A stretch of DNA of 64,000 nucleotides, from assembly GCF_044430645.1 (NCBI RefSeq), contig NZ_JAWUDN010000012.1, forward strand, positions 59,098 to 123,097. The letters are read 5' to 3'. Made by a program: the position numbers and the translations under genes. Origin of the DNA: Ewingella allii. Lineage in GTDB: Bacteria > Pseudomonadota > Gammaproteobacteria > Enterobacterales > Enterobacteriaceae. Positions 51,774-59,391 of the stretch are shown piece by piece. How positions within the stretch are numbered: position 1 is the stretch's first letter; each line of letters begins with the position of its first letter. The notes beneath the pieces were generated by a model that had not been told where the DNA came from, ran no database searches, and saw nothing but the letters and a program-made list of their open reading frames with translations.

Positions 51774-52532
51774 TTATTGTGCCAATTCGCACACGTCTGC
51801 TTCGCTGTTCAGATAGACATCCAGATCGTCGCTTCCCCCGATGTGGCGACCACCAATAAAGACTTGTGGCACAGTTGCACGGCCTGTTACAGCGCGCAGG
51901 CTGACCGTAGTCGCGTCTTTACCTAATACAATTTCTTCATACTGAATGCCGCGCTCTTGCAGCATTTGTTTCGCTTTAGAGCAGAAAGGGCAGCCCGGCT
52001 TGGTGAACACGGAAACCGATTCCTGCACTTTATAATCCGGCGCCAGATACTTCAGCATGGTATCGGCATCAGACACTTCAAACGGGTCGCCCGGCTTGTT
52101 TGGCTCAATAAACATCTTCTCTACCACGCCGTTACGCACCAGCATGGAGTAACGCCAAGAGCGCGGGCCGAAGCCTAAATCAGCTTTTTCAACCAGCATG
52201 TTCATGCCTTTGGTGAATTCGCCGTTGCCGTCAGGAATGAAGGTGATGTTGGCGGCGCTTTGCTCAGCCTTCCACGCATTCATGACGAAAGTATCGTTGA
52301 CGGAGACACACAGAATGCTGTCTACGCCGTGGCTCTTAAACACGCCTGCCAGCTCGTTGTAGCGCGGCAAGTGGCTCGAAGAGCATGTCGGGGTAAAGGC
52401 ACCCGGCAGCGAAAATACAATGACCGTTTTATTTTTAAACAGTTGATCGGTGCTGAGATCCAGCCATTGGTCTCCTTGACGAGTGTGGAAAGTAACTTGT
52501 GGAACTTGTTTCCCTTCGTGGCTTGTAAACAT
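51774..52532 (-). CDS. Peroxiredoxin-glutaredoxin fusion protein (hybrid Prx5)
   Basis: This 252-residue protein joins a Prx5-type peroxiredoxin to a glutaredoxin, so it can reduce peroxides directly with glutathione. The peroxiredoxin part (about 1-165) has the peroxidatic Cys50 in LPGAFTPTCSSSHLP and VNDTFVMNAW. The glutaredoxin part (about 172-245) has Cys181-Cys184 in KPGCPFCSKAKQ, then TVPQVFIGGRHIGGSDDL. The design matches the Haemophilus hybrid enzyme PGdx. It is divergent from oxyR with a 161-base gap, which suggests OxyR control. E. coli K-12 has no counterpart at this place. AGAGGTTACTG precedes the ATG. Confidence 0.95.
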   Translation of the reverse strand: MFTSHEGKQVPQVTFHTRQGDQWLDLSTDQLFKNKTVIVFSLPGAFTPTCSSSHLPRYNELAGVFKSHGVDSILCVSVNDTFVMNAWKAEQSAANITFIPDGNGEFTKGMNMLVEKADLGFGPRSWRYSMLVRNGVVEKMFIEPNKPGDPFEVSDADTMLKYLAPDYKVQESVSVFTKPGCPFCSKAKQMLQERGIQYEEIVLGKDATTVSLRAVTGRATVPQVFIGGRHIGGSDDLDVYLNSEADVCELAQ

Positions 52533-52693
52533 CAGTAACCTCTTAATTTATAAAATATAAAACTTGCGCTCTGTCAGTATCGTTTCGATGTGTGCCATTA
52601 TTAACGATTGTTGTTGATAGTTATAATCGTTGATTGCTATCTTATCTATCGCCGCGAGCTATCGTCTCGACCTGTTATGGCAATGGAGGAAAA
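52533..52693. promoter_or_regulatory. Divergent prx-grx / oxyR control region
   Basis: The gap contains several ATAG, CTAT and TATCG tetramers (for example GATAG at 52616 and CTAT at 52637, 52646 and 52659), the elements from which OxyR sites are built. I could not fit a full ATAG-N7-CTAT-N7-ATAG-N7-CTAT array in register, so the site is suggested, not shown. Confidence 0.4.
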
Positions 52694-53614
52694 ATGAATA
52701 TTCGTGATTTGGAGTATCTGGTGGCTTTGGCGGAGTTCCGTCATTTTCGACGCGCTGCGGATTCTTGTCATGTGAGCCAGCCGACCTTAAGCGGGCAGAT
52801 CCGCAAGCTGGAAGATGAGCTGGGCGTGATGCTGCTGGAGAGAACCAGCCGCAAAGTGCTGTTCACCCAAGCGGGTTTATTGCTGGTGGATCAAGCCAGA
52901 ACCGTGCTGCGCGAAGTGAAAGTGCTGAAAGAGATGGCCAGCCAGCAAGGCGAGGCGATGTCCGGGCCGCTTCACATCGGGCTTATCCCGACCGTTGGGC
53001 CTTACCTGCTGCCGCAAATCATTCCTACGTTGCATAAAACCTTTCCAAAGCTGGAAATGTATCTACACGAAGCGCAGACCCAGCAACTGCTGGCGCAGCT
53101 CGACAGCGGGAAGCTTGATTGCGCAATCCTAGCGCTAGTCAAAGAGAGCGAAGCCTTTATCGAAGTGCCGCTGTTTGATGAGCCAATGAAGCTGGCGATT
53201 TATGACGAGCACCCGTGGGCCTCGCGCGATCGCGTCGCCATGGCCGATTTAGCCGGAGAAAAGCTGCTGATGCTGGAAGATGGTCACTGTTTGCGTGATC
53301 AAGCGATGGGCTTCTGTTTCCAGGCCGGGGCGGATGAAGACACGCATTTCCGCGCGACGAGCCTTGAAACCCTGCGCAACATGGTCGCGGCAGGCAGTGG
53401 TATTACGCTGTTACCGTCATTGTCCGTGCCAAAAGAGCGCAGCCGCGATGGCGTGACCTATTTGGTGTGCGACAAGCCGGAACCGAGACGCACCATTGCT
53501 CTGGTATATCGTCCCGGCTCCCCGCTGCGTGGCCGCTATGAGCAGCTTGCCGAAGCCATCAAGGTTCACATGCAAGCTCATATGGATAACGCTGCGTTAA
53601 AACAGGCGGTTTAA
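52694..53614 (+). CDS. oxyR: Hydrogen peroxide-sensing regulator OxyR
   Basis: OxyR is a LysR-type regulator that turns on peroxide defence when its two key cysteines form a disulfide. The ATG at 52694 lies after ATGGAGGAA and gives 306 residues; the frame opens 20 codons earlier. The helix-turn-helix is in HFRRAADSCHVSQPTLSGQI (residues 17-36). Redox Cys199 and Cys208 are present in LEDGHCLRDQAMGFCFQ at E. coli numbering. Its 3' end overlaps the converging sthA by 18 bases. Confidence 0.98.
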   Translation: MNIRDLEYLVALAEFRHFRRAADSCHVSQPTLSGQIRKLEDELGVMLLERTSRKVLFTQAGLLLVDQARTVLREVKVLKEMASQQGEAMSGPLHIGLIPTVGPYLLPQIIPTLHKTFPKLEMYLHEAQTQQLLAQLDSGKLDCAILALVKESEAFIEVPLFDEPMKLAIYDEHPWASRDRVAMADLAGEKLLMLEDGHCLRDQAMGFCFQAGADEDTHFRATSLETLRNMVAAGSGITLLPSLSVPKERSRDGVTYLVCDKPEPRRTIALVYRPGSPLRGRYEQLAEAIKVHMQAHMDNAALKQAV

Positions 53615-54997
53615 TCCATTCAGGGCGGCAACGCGATACGCTTCCGCCATGGTTGGATAGTTGAAGGTAGTATTAACGAAATATTCGATAGTATTGCCTT
53701 CGCCTTTCTGTTCCATGATCGCCTGCCCGATGTGGATAATCTCCGCCGCACGCTCGCCAAAGCAATGAATACCAAGGATTTCTTTGGTATCACGATGGAA
53801 TAGCAGCTTCAGACTCCCCACGTTCATCCCGGCGATTTGCGCCCGTGCAAGATGTTTAAACTGCGCGCGGCCCACTTCGTACGGTACCTTCATGGCGGTC
53901 AGATCTTGTTCGGTTTTACCGACAGAACTGATTTCCGGAATGGTGTAAATCCCGGTCGGAATGTTTTCAATCAGATGAACTTTGGCTTCGCCCTGAATCA
54001 TCGCCTGCGCGGCAATGCGGCCCTGATCGTAAGCTGCCGACGCCAGGCTCGGGTAGCCAATGACATCACCCACGGCATAGATATGCGACAGCGCGGTTTG
54101 ATACATGCTGTTCACTTTCAACAAGCCACGGCTATCAGCCACTAAGCCAATGTTTTCTAAGCCCAGTTGATCGGTGTTACCTGTACGTCCATTGGCGTAA
54201 AGCAGGGCGTCTGCTTTGACCTTCTTGCCGGATTTCAGGTGCATGATCACGCCATCTTCAACGCCTTCAATCTTCTCAAACTCTTCGTTGTGACGAATCA
54301 CCACGCCGTTGTTCCAGAAGTGGTAGGAGAGGGCGTCAGACATCTCTTGATCGAGGAATGACAGCAGGCGGTCACGGGTGTTAATCAAGTCGACTTTGAC
54401 GTTCAAACCACGGAAAATCGACGCGTATTCGCAACCGATCACCCCGGCGCCATAGATGATGACGTGGCGCGGCTCGTGGCTCAGTTCAAGGATTAAGTCG
54501 CTGTCGTAGATGCGTGGGTGGCTAAAGTCGACGCCGTGCGGGCGGTAAGGGCGCGAGCCACAGGCGATGACGATATTGTCGGCGGTAAGCTCTTCATGGG
54601 TGCCATCGGCGTAGCGCACGCTGACAGTGTGTTCATCCACGAAGCTGGCGTCACCGGCGAAAAGCTGGCACTGGTTGCGCTCATAAAAACCCTGACGCAT
54701 GCGAGTTTGCTGATTAATCACTGAGTCAGCGTGGCGTAGGATGTCGGGGAAGCTTGAACTCAAGGTGCGGGAATTGTCGCTATACAGCGGATTTTGGTTG
54801 AATTCGATAATTCTGCTGACGGCGTGGCGCAGGGCTTTCGAAGGGATGGTTCCCCAGTGAGTACAGCCGCCACCGACGTTATTATAGCGTTCGATGACCG
54901 CAACTCTGGCCCCTTGTTTAACCAGTCCCATAGCGGCGCCTTCTCCGCCAGGGCCTGAGCCGATGATAATGGCATCAAAATGAGATTGCTGTTGCAT
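53597..54997 (-). CDS. sthA: Soluble pyridine nucleotide transhydrogenase
   Basis: SthA is a cytoplasmic FAD enzyme that moves hydride between NADPH and NAD+. The ATG at 54997 gives 466 residues, as in E. coli; the frame is open 11 codons further up. It has the FAD loop IIIGSGPGGEGAAMGL, then GGGCTHWGTIPSKALRHAV, where the second redox cysteine of related disulfide reductases is replaced by Thr, as expected for this family. A NAD(P) loop IYGAGVIGCEYASIF follows. It converges with oxyR with an 18-base overlap. Confidence 0.97.
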   Translation of the reverse strand: MQQQSHFDAIIIGSGPGGEGAAMGLVKQGARVAVIERYNNVGGGCTHWGTIPSKALRHAVSRIIEFNQNPLYSDNSRTLSSSFPDILRHADSVINQQTRMRQGFYERNQCQLFAGDASFVDEHTVSVRYADGTHEELTADNIVIACGSRPYRPHGVDFSHPRIYDSDLILELSHEPRHVIIYGAGVIGCEYASIFRGLNVKVDLINTRDRLLSFLDQEMSDALSYHFWNNGVVIRHNEEFEKIEGVEDGVIMHLKSGKKVKADALLYANGRTGNTDQLGLENIGLVADSRGLLKVNSMYQTALSHIYAVGDVIGYPSLASAAYDQGRIAAQAMIQGEAKVHLIENIPTGIYTIPEISSVGKTEQDLTAMKVPYEVGRAQFKHLARAQIAGMNVGSLKLLFHRDTKEILGIHCFGERAAEIIHIGQAIMEQKGEGNTIEYFVNTTFNYPTMAEAYRVAALNGLNRLF

Positions 54998-55211
54998 GGT
55001 TCGAAACCTATTTTTTATACAAAATAACAACGAGAAAGTAACATATTAGTCCTGTTTTCCCTACAAGCAGTTGTCAATTCGTGGGAAAACCGCAACATTC
55101 AGACCCACTTTATCCTCTCTTTTCTATACCTCGGCGGGTTAAAAAATTTGGTATAGTGAAATCATAACGAGTCATTTTATTAACACCTTTAATAAGAAGA
55201 AAACACTGCGG

Positions 55212-55898
55212 ATGAAGGTTATGGGCGTAAGAGCACAACAAAAAGAGCGCACGCGCCGCTCACTGATTGAGGCGGCATTTAGCCAGCTCAGTGCTGAACG
55301 CAGCTTTGCCAGTTTAAGTCTGCGTGAAGTTTCCCGCGAGGCTGGAATCGCACCCACCTCTTTTTATCGCCATTTCCGCGATGTTGATGAACTCGGCCTG
55401 ACCATGGTAGACGAGAGTGGGTTAATGCTTCGTCAACTGATGCGTCAAGCGCGTCAGCGCATTGCCAAAGGTGGCAGCGTGATTCGCACCTCCGTATCGA
55501 CTTTTATGGAGTTCATTGGCAATAATCCTAACGCCTTTCGCTTACTGCTGCGCGAACGCTCCGGGACCTCTGCGGCCTTCCGCGCCGCCGTCGCTCGTGA
55601 AATTCAGCACTTTATTGCAGAACTGGCAGATTATTTACAACTCGAAAACCACATGCCGCGTAGCTTTACTGAAGCGCAGGCAGAAGCCATGGTGATCATC
55701 GTCTTTAACGCCGGTGCCGAAGCGCTGGATGTTGATATAGCCCAGCGTCGCCAGCTCGAAGAGAGACTGGTGCTGCAGCTACGTATGATTTCTAAAGGTG
55801 CATATTACTGGTATCGCCGTCAGCAGGAGCGCACGGCGGTGTCTCCAACTAATAAGTCCAGAGGTACTGAAGATGACCGAACAACCGAACCAGGATAA
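55212..55898 (+). CDS. fabR: TetR-family repressor of unsaturated fatty acid synthesis FabR
   Basis: FabR represses fabA and fabB according to the saturation of acyl thioesters. The N-terminal helix-turn-helix region reads SLREVSREAGIAPTSFYRHF, followed by DVDELGLTMVDESGLMLRQL. Two starts are possible, 55212 and 55221; neither has a strong ribosome site, and the latter matches the E. coli start MGVRAQQKE. The C-terminus runs past the E. coli end and overlaps yijD by 26 bases, giving a polar tail (SRGTEDDRTTEPG). Confidence 0.95.
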   Translation: MKVMGVRAQQKERTRRSLIEAAFSQLSAERSFASLSLREVSREAGIAPTSFYRHFRDVDELGLTMVDESGLMLRQLMRQARQRIAKGGSVIRTSVSTFMEFIGNNPNAFRLLLRERSGTSAAFRAAVAREIQHFIAELADYLQLENHMPRSFTEAQAEAMVIIVFNAGAEALDVDIAQRRQLEERLVLQLRMISKGAYYWYRRQQERTAVSPTNKSRGTEDDRTTEPG

Positions 55899-56232
55899 TG
55901 GCACTTTGCTCCTGGCTCTGATTGCCGGACTGTCGATCAACGGCACGTTCGACGCGTTTTTTAGCTCCGTAGTAACCTTCTCCGTTTTTCCCGTGATAGC
56001 ACTTTGCCTTGCGGTCTATTGCCTGCATCTGCGCTATCACCACAAAGAAATGGCCAAGGGATTACCGACCTTAGCGGCGGCCAGCTTCCTGCTCGGTTTC
56101 CTGCTTTACAGCACTATCGTGCGCGCGGAGTACCCGCAGCTGGGTTCCAACTTCCTGCCGTCGCTGATTAGCGTGGTGCTGGTGTTCTGGATTGGTATCA
56201 AGCTGAAGAAGCGCAAAGCAGACAACCTCTAA
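55873..56232 (+). CDS. yijD: Conserved inner-membrane protein YijD (DUF1422)
   Basis: YijD is a 119-residue membrane protein of unknown function, always adjacent to fabR in enterobacteria. The ATG at 55873 follows AGAGGTACTG. About four hydrophobic segments are visible (for example LLALIAGLSINGTF, VTFSVFPVIALCLAVYCLHL and LISVVLVFWIGI), ending in a basic KLKKRKADNL tail. Its start lies inside the fabR 3' end, so translation is likely coupled. Confidence 0.94.
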   Translation: MTEQPNQDNGTLLLALIAGLSINGTFDAFFSSVVTFSVFPVIALCLAVYCLHLRYHHKEMAKGLPTLAAASFLLGFLLYSTIVRAEYPQLGSNFLPSLISVVLVFWIGIKLKKRKADNL

Positions 56233-56266
56233 TTTTGCCACTGCGGCTTACCCTAATGAGCACATT

Positions 56267-56294
56267 AAGGCAGCCACTCGGCTGCCTTTGTTTT
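56267..56294 (+). terminator. Terminator downstream of yijD
   Basis: AAGGCAGCC-ACTC-GGCTGCCTT is a perfect nine-pair hairpin followed by TGTTTT. It separates fabR-yijD from the rhamnogalacturonide module. Confidence 0.88.
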
Positions 56295-56348
56295 ATCTGC
56301 CATCCCCATCCGTTACCCCTGATGTCGCAGATCCATTCCCCAGTAATT

Positions 56349-56367
56349 TATGAAACAACAGTTCATT
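56349..56367. promoter_or_regulatory. KdgR-like operator
   Basis: TATGAAACAACAGTTCATT matches the KdgR consensus as I know it (AATGAAACANYRTTTCATT) at about 17 of 19 positions. KdgR represses pectin-degradation genes in soft-rot and related enterobacteria. It lies about 50 bases upstream of a TATAAT hexamer and 195 upstream of the transporter gene. Binding is inferred. Confidence 0.68.
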
Positions 56368-56416
56368 AATATCAAACTACTGTTTGGTAATTAGATGTTG
56401 ATCGGCTAAACCTTTC

Positions 56417-56422
56417 TATAAT
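56417..56422 (+). promoter_or_regulatory. Likely -10 element of the rhamnogalacturonide operon
   Basis: TATAAT is a perfect -10 hexamer. No good -35 sits 16-18 bases upstream (GATGTT region), which suggests an activator-dependent promoter such as CRP or RhaS control. The leader would be about 130 bases. Confidence 0.55.
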
Positions 56423-56483
56423 TGCCACATGTTAGAGATGAGTGGCAAAACCAGAAAGGTCTTCGGCCTCCCCCATCGCTAAT

Positions 56484-56546
56484 TTGAATCATGGCAGAGC
56501 GGACCCGCGTCCATTTGGATTCTGCCTACGTTTGGCAGTGATTCAA
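56484..56546 (+). other. Structured leader with competing hairpins before the transporter gene
   Basis: Nested inverted arms are visible: TTGAATCA (56484-56491) with TGATTCAA (56539-56546), GGCAGA (56493-56498) with TCTGCC (56521-56526), and GGAC (56501-56504) with GTCC (56509-56512). CTGCC (56522-56526) can instead pair with the second GGCAG at 56534-56538. The element ends just before the AAGGGG ribosome site at 56548, so it could influence initiation. Pairing is read by eye, not folded. Confidence 0.5.
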
Positions 56547-56562
56547 TAAGGGGCTGACGGCG

Positions 56563-58158
56563 ATGAAAACACGAAAAATCGGACTACTAAATTACCTTGC
56601 TTACGGCTCGGGGGATTTTCTTGGCGCAGGGACGACGGCCTTAACCGCCGCGTGGCTACTCTATTTCTACACCACCTTCTGCGGGCTAACCCCGATTGAA
56701 GCAACCTTTATCTTTGCGACCGCCCGCGTGGCGGACGCCGTACTCAGCCCGTTAATGGGCTATCTGACGGATAACTTTGGCGGCACCTGGCTCGGTAAAC
56801 GCTTTGGGCGGCGCAAGTTCTTCATTCTTCTCGGCATTCCCTGTGTGTTTAGCTACAGCCTGATGTGGGTTGGCGAGATGAACTACGTCTACTATCTGCT
56901 GACGTATCTGCTGTTCGACATCGTTTACACCATGATCCTGGTGCCTTATGAGACGCTGGTGCCGGAGATGACCGACGATTTCAAACAGAAAACCAAGTTT
57001 TCCGGGGCGCGTATCGCACTCGCACAGCTGTCGGCCATTTTGGCCGCCTTCCTGCCGGGGATCTTGCTGCAACAGCTGGGTAAAGATAATCCCCTCTCTT
57101 TCTTCTACTCGAGCTTGGTCTTCTCGGTGATCTGCGCGCTGGTGCTCACGCTGGTCTATTTCTTCACTTGGGAACGGCCGGCGGAGCTCAAGTCGGAAGC
57201 CATGTTGAAAATAGAACGCGAGCGCCAACAGTTGACGCTGGGGCAGAGCCTTAAGCGATTGAAAGTTGAACTCTCTTCAACGCTGCGTATTAAGATTTTC
57301 CGCCAGCATCTCGGCCTGTACCTTGGCGGCTATATCGCGCAGGACGTGTTCAACGCGGTATTTACTTATTATGTGGTGTTTGTGCTGATGCAAACCGCCA
57401 CTGTCGCCTCGAACCTGATGGGCGTGATGGCTATTCTGCAATTCGTCGCCGTGATTGCGATGATCCCATTGTGTATTCGCTTCGGGCCCGCGCCCTCTTA
57501 TCGGCTGGCCGTGACCCTTTTCGCGCTGGCGGTGATCTCCTACGGTTTCCTCTATTTCAGCCACATGAGTGATTCGATGTCGCTGTTACTGTTGATCTCC
57601 GCATTGGCCGGGCTGGGGCGAGGGGGGATCAACTACGTGCCGTGGAATATCTACACCTATATTGCCGATGTTGATGAAACCATTACCGGCCAGAGGCGCG
57701 AGGGGATTTTTGCCGGCGTCATGACCCTAACGCGCAAGGCTTCGCAAGCTGGCGCGGTGATGTTAGTCGGCATCATTTTGCAACTGTCGGGTTTTGTCTC
57801 GGGCAAGAGCGAGCAGTTGCCATCGGTGGGGCATACCATCCTCGGCGTGTTGGTTGTGGGGTCGCTGGTGATGCTGACGATGGGCTTTATTATTTCGCTC
57901 TACTTCCGCCTCAATTTACAGACTCACCGCGTGCTGGTGCAGGAAACGCAAAAAATGCGTATCGCCAATCGCCCCGTCCCTGAGCAGATCACCACAGAAG
58001 ACCGCGCCACCGTGGAACTCCTCACCGGCCTGCAATATGAGTCCTTGTGGGGTAATAACAATATTGGTTATTTGCATCGCAATAATCCGCCGCCGCAAAA
58101 AGCGACCTCTGAGGTTATGTCCGATTTACCCATTCAGCAGCAGGGTCAGCGCCCTTAA
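56563..58158 (+). CDS. GPH-family sugar transporter, probable rhamnogalacturonide importer (RhiT-like)
   Basis: This 531-residue inner-membrane protein has 12 hydrophobic helices and the glycoside-pentoside-hexuronide (GPH) cation symporter pattern: YGSGDFLGAGTTALTAAW in helix 1, ADAVLSPLMGYLTDN, the loop GKRFGRRKFFI, VPYETLVPEM and GLGRGGINYVPWNIYTYIAD. A hydrophilic C-terminal tail of about 80 residues is longer than usual. It is followed after a few bases by a GH105 hydrolase gene, the same pairing as rhiT-rhiN of Dickeya, and a KdgR-like box lies upstream. Transport of unsaturated rhamnogalacturonan oligomers is therefore likely, but inferred. RBS AAGGGG lies upstream. Confidence 0.85.
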   Translation: MKTRKIGLLNYLAYGSGDFLGAGTTALTAAWLLYFYTTFCGLTPIEATFIFATARVADAVLSPLMGYLTDNFGGTWLGKRFGRRKFFILLGIPCVFSYSLMWVGEMNYVYYLLTYLLFDIVYTMILVPYETLVPEMTDDFKQKTKFSGARIALAQLSAILAAFLPGILLQQLGKDNPLSFFYSSLVFSVICALVLTLVYFFTWERPAELKSEAMLKIERERQQLTLGQSLKRLKVELSSTLRIKIFRQHLGLYLGGYIAQDVFNAVFTYYVVFVLMQTATVASNLMGVMAILQFVAVIAMIPLCIRFGPAPSYRLAVTLFALAVISYGFLYFSHMSDSMSLLLLISALAGLGRGGINYVPWNIYTYIADVDETITGQRREGIFAGVMTLTRKASQAGAVMLVGIILQLSGFVSGKSEQLPSVGHTILGVLVVGSLVMLTMGFIISLYFRLNLQTHRVLVQETQKMRIANRPVPEQITTEDRATVELLTGLQYESLWGNNNIGYLHRNNPPPQKATSEVMSDLPIQQQGQRP

Positions 58159-58173
58159 ATAATGGAGAGCATC

Positions 58174-59313
58174 ATGAAGGTTTTTGACGTTAAGCACAGC
58201 GCGCTGCTGAGGCAGCCTGAGTATTTTATCTCGCGAAACGAGCTACAGTCGCTGATTCATAAAGTGACTCATAATCTGGTGAATATTAAAGATGAAACCG
58301 GCGAGTTCCTGCTGCGTCTGGACGATGGCCGGGTTATTGATACCAAAGGCTGGGCGGGGTGGGAATGGACCCATGGCATCGGCCTATACGGTATTTATCA
58401 ATATTATCAACAGACTGGCGATGACCAGATGCGGGCAATCATTGACGACTGGTTTACAGCAAGGCTGGCCGAAGGCACGCCAACCAAAAATGTTAACACC
58501 GTCTGCCCGTTCCTGACGCTGGCCTACCGTTATGAAGAAACCCGCAATCCGGCTTGGAAACCCTATCTTGAGCGCTGGGCGGAGTGGGTGATGCATGAGA
58601 TGCCGCGCACCGAAAAACGCGGTATTCAGCACATCGTTTATAACAATGAAAATAGCCAGCAGATGTGGGATGACACGCTGATGATGAGCGTGATGCCCCT
58701 GGCGAAGATCGGCAAACTGCTCGGTAGACCGGAGTTTATCGAAGAGGCGACCTATCAGTTCCTGCTGCATATTCAGTACCTGATGGATCGCCAAACCGGC
58801 CTTTGGTTCCACGGCTGGACCTTTGGCGGCCAGCATAATTTTGCTCAGGCTCGCTGGGCGCGAGGAAACAGTTGGATAACCGTCGCTATTCCTGAGTTTA
58901 TCGAGCTGCTCGACTTACCGGAGGGCAACGCGACGCGCCGTTATTTACTGCAAGTTTTAGAGAGTCAGATTGCCGCGCTGGCGGCCTGTCAGGACGAAAG
59001 TGGTTTGTGGCATACGCTGTTGGATGACCCGAATTCTTATCTGGAAAGTTCAGCGGCGGCGGGATTTGCCTACGGGATCCTGAAGGCCGTTCGCAAACGC
59101 TATATAGATTCAAGCTATGCGCCGGTTGCCGAGAAAGCCGTGCGCGGCGTGATAAAGCAGATCAATCCGGCAGGCGAGTTGACGGGCGTTTCATTTGGCA
59201 CCGCCATGGGCAGCGATCTGGATTACTACCGGCAAATCCCCATCACTTCCATGCCTTACGGGCAGGCGATGGCCGTGTTATGCCTGTCGGAATATCTGCG
59301 GGTCTATTTGTAG
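58174..59313 (+). CDS. GH105 unsaturated rhamnogalacturonyl hydrolase (RhiN-like)
   Basis: The product resembles YteR/RhiN enzymes that remove the 4,5-unsaturated galacturonyl residue left by rhamnogalacturonan lyases. The ATG at 58174 follows GGAGAG at proper spacing and gives 379 residues; the ATG at 58162 is an alternative. It is an all-helical alpha6/alpha6 barrel protein without a signal peptide, so it is cytoplasmic. Blocks include WTHGIGLYGIYQYYQ, MWDDTLMMSVMPLAKIG (likely catalytic Asp), LWFHGWTFGGQHNFAQARW and ARGNSWITVAIPEF (the RGNSW substrate region). It is downstream of the transporter in one operon and ends in a terminator. Confidence 0.88.
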   Translation: MKVFDVKHSALLRQPEYFISRNELQSLIHKVTHNLVNIKDETGEFLLRLDDGRVIDTKGWAGWEWTHGIGLYGIYQYYQQTGDDQMRAIIDDWFTARLAEGTPTKNVNTVCPFLTLAYRYEETRNPAWKPYLERWAEWVMHEMPRTEKRGIQHIVYNNENSQQMWDDTLMMSVMPLAKIGKLLGRPEFIEEATYQFLLHIQYLMDRQTGLWFHGWTFGGQHNFAQARWARGNSWITVAIPEFIELLDLPEGNATRRYLLQVLESQIAALAACQDESGLWHTLLDDPNSYLESSAAAGFAYGILKAVRKRYIDSSYAPVAEKAVRGVIKQINPAGELTGVSFGTAMGSDLDYYRQIPITSMPYGQAMAVLCLSEYLRVYL

Positions 59314-59346
59314 CGAAAATAGCTGACGGAAGCTTCAGCTGTAAAA

Positions 59347-59374
59347 AAGGCGGGCTCACTCAGTGGCCCGCCTT
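59347..59374. terminator. Bidirectional terminator between the GH105 gene and trmA
   Basis: AAGGCGGGC-TCACT and CAGTG-GCCCGCCTT pair closely, with an A run upstream and a T-rich tract downstream, between converging genes. Confidence 0.9.
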
Positions 59375-59391
59375 ATTGTTTTAGACTCTTT

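Noticed and set aside
52601..52664. Full four-part OxyR site
   Set aside because: ATAG and CTAT tetramers are present but cannot be placed at constant 11-base steps; only a general control region was listed.
54853..54900. Possible loss of a catalytic cysteine in SthA
   Set aside because: The Cys-to-Thr pattern in GGGCTHWGTIPSK is normal for soluble transhydrogenases; it is not a mutation.
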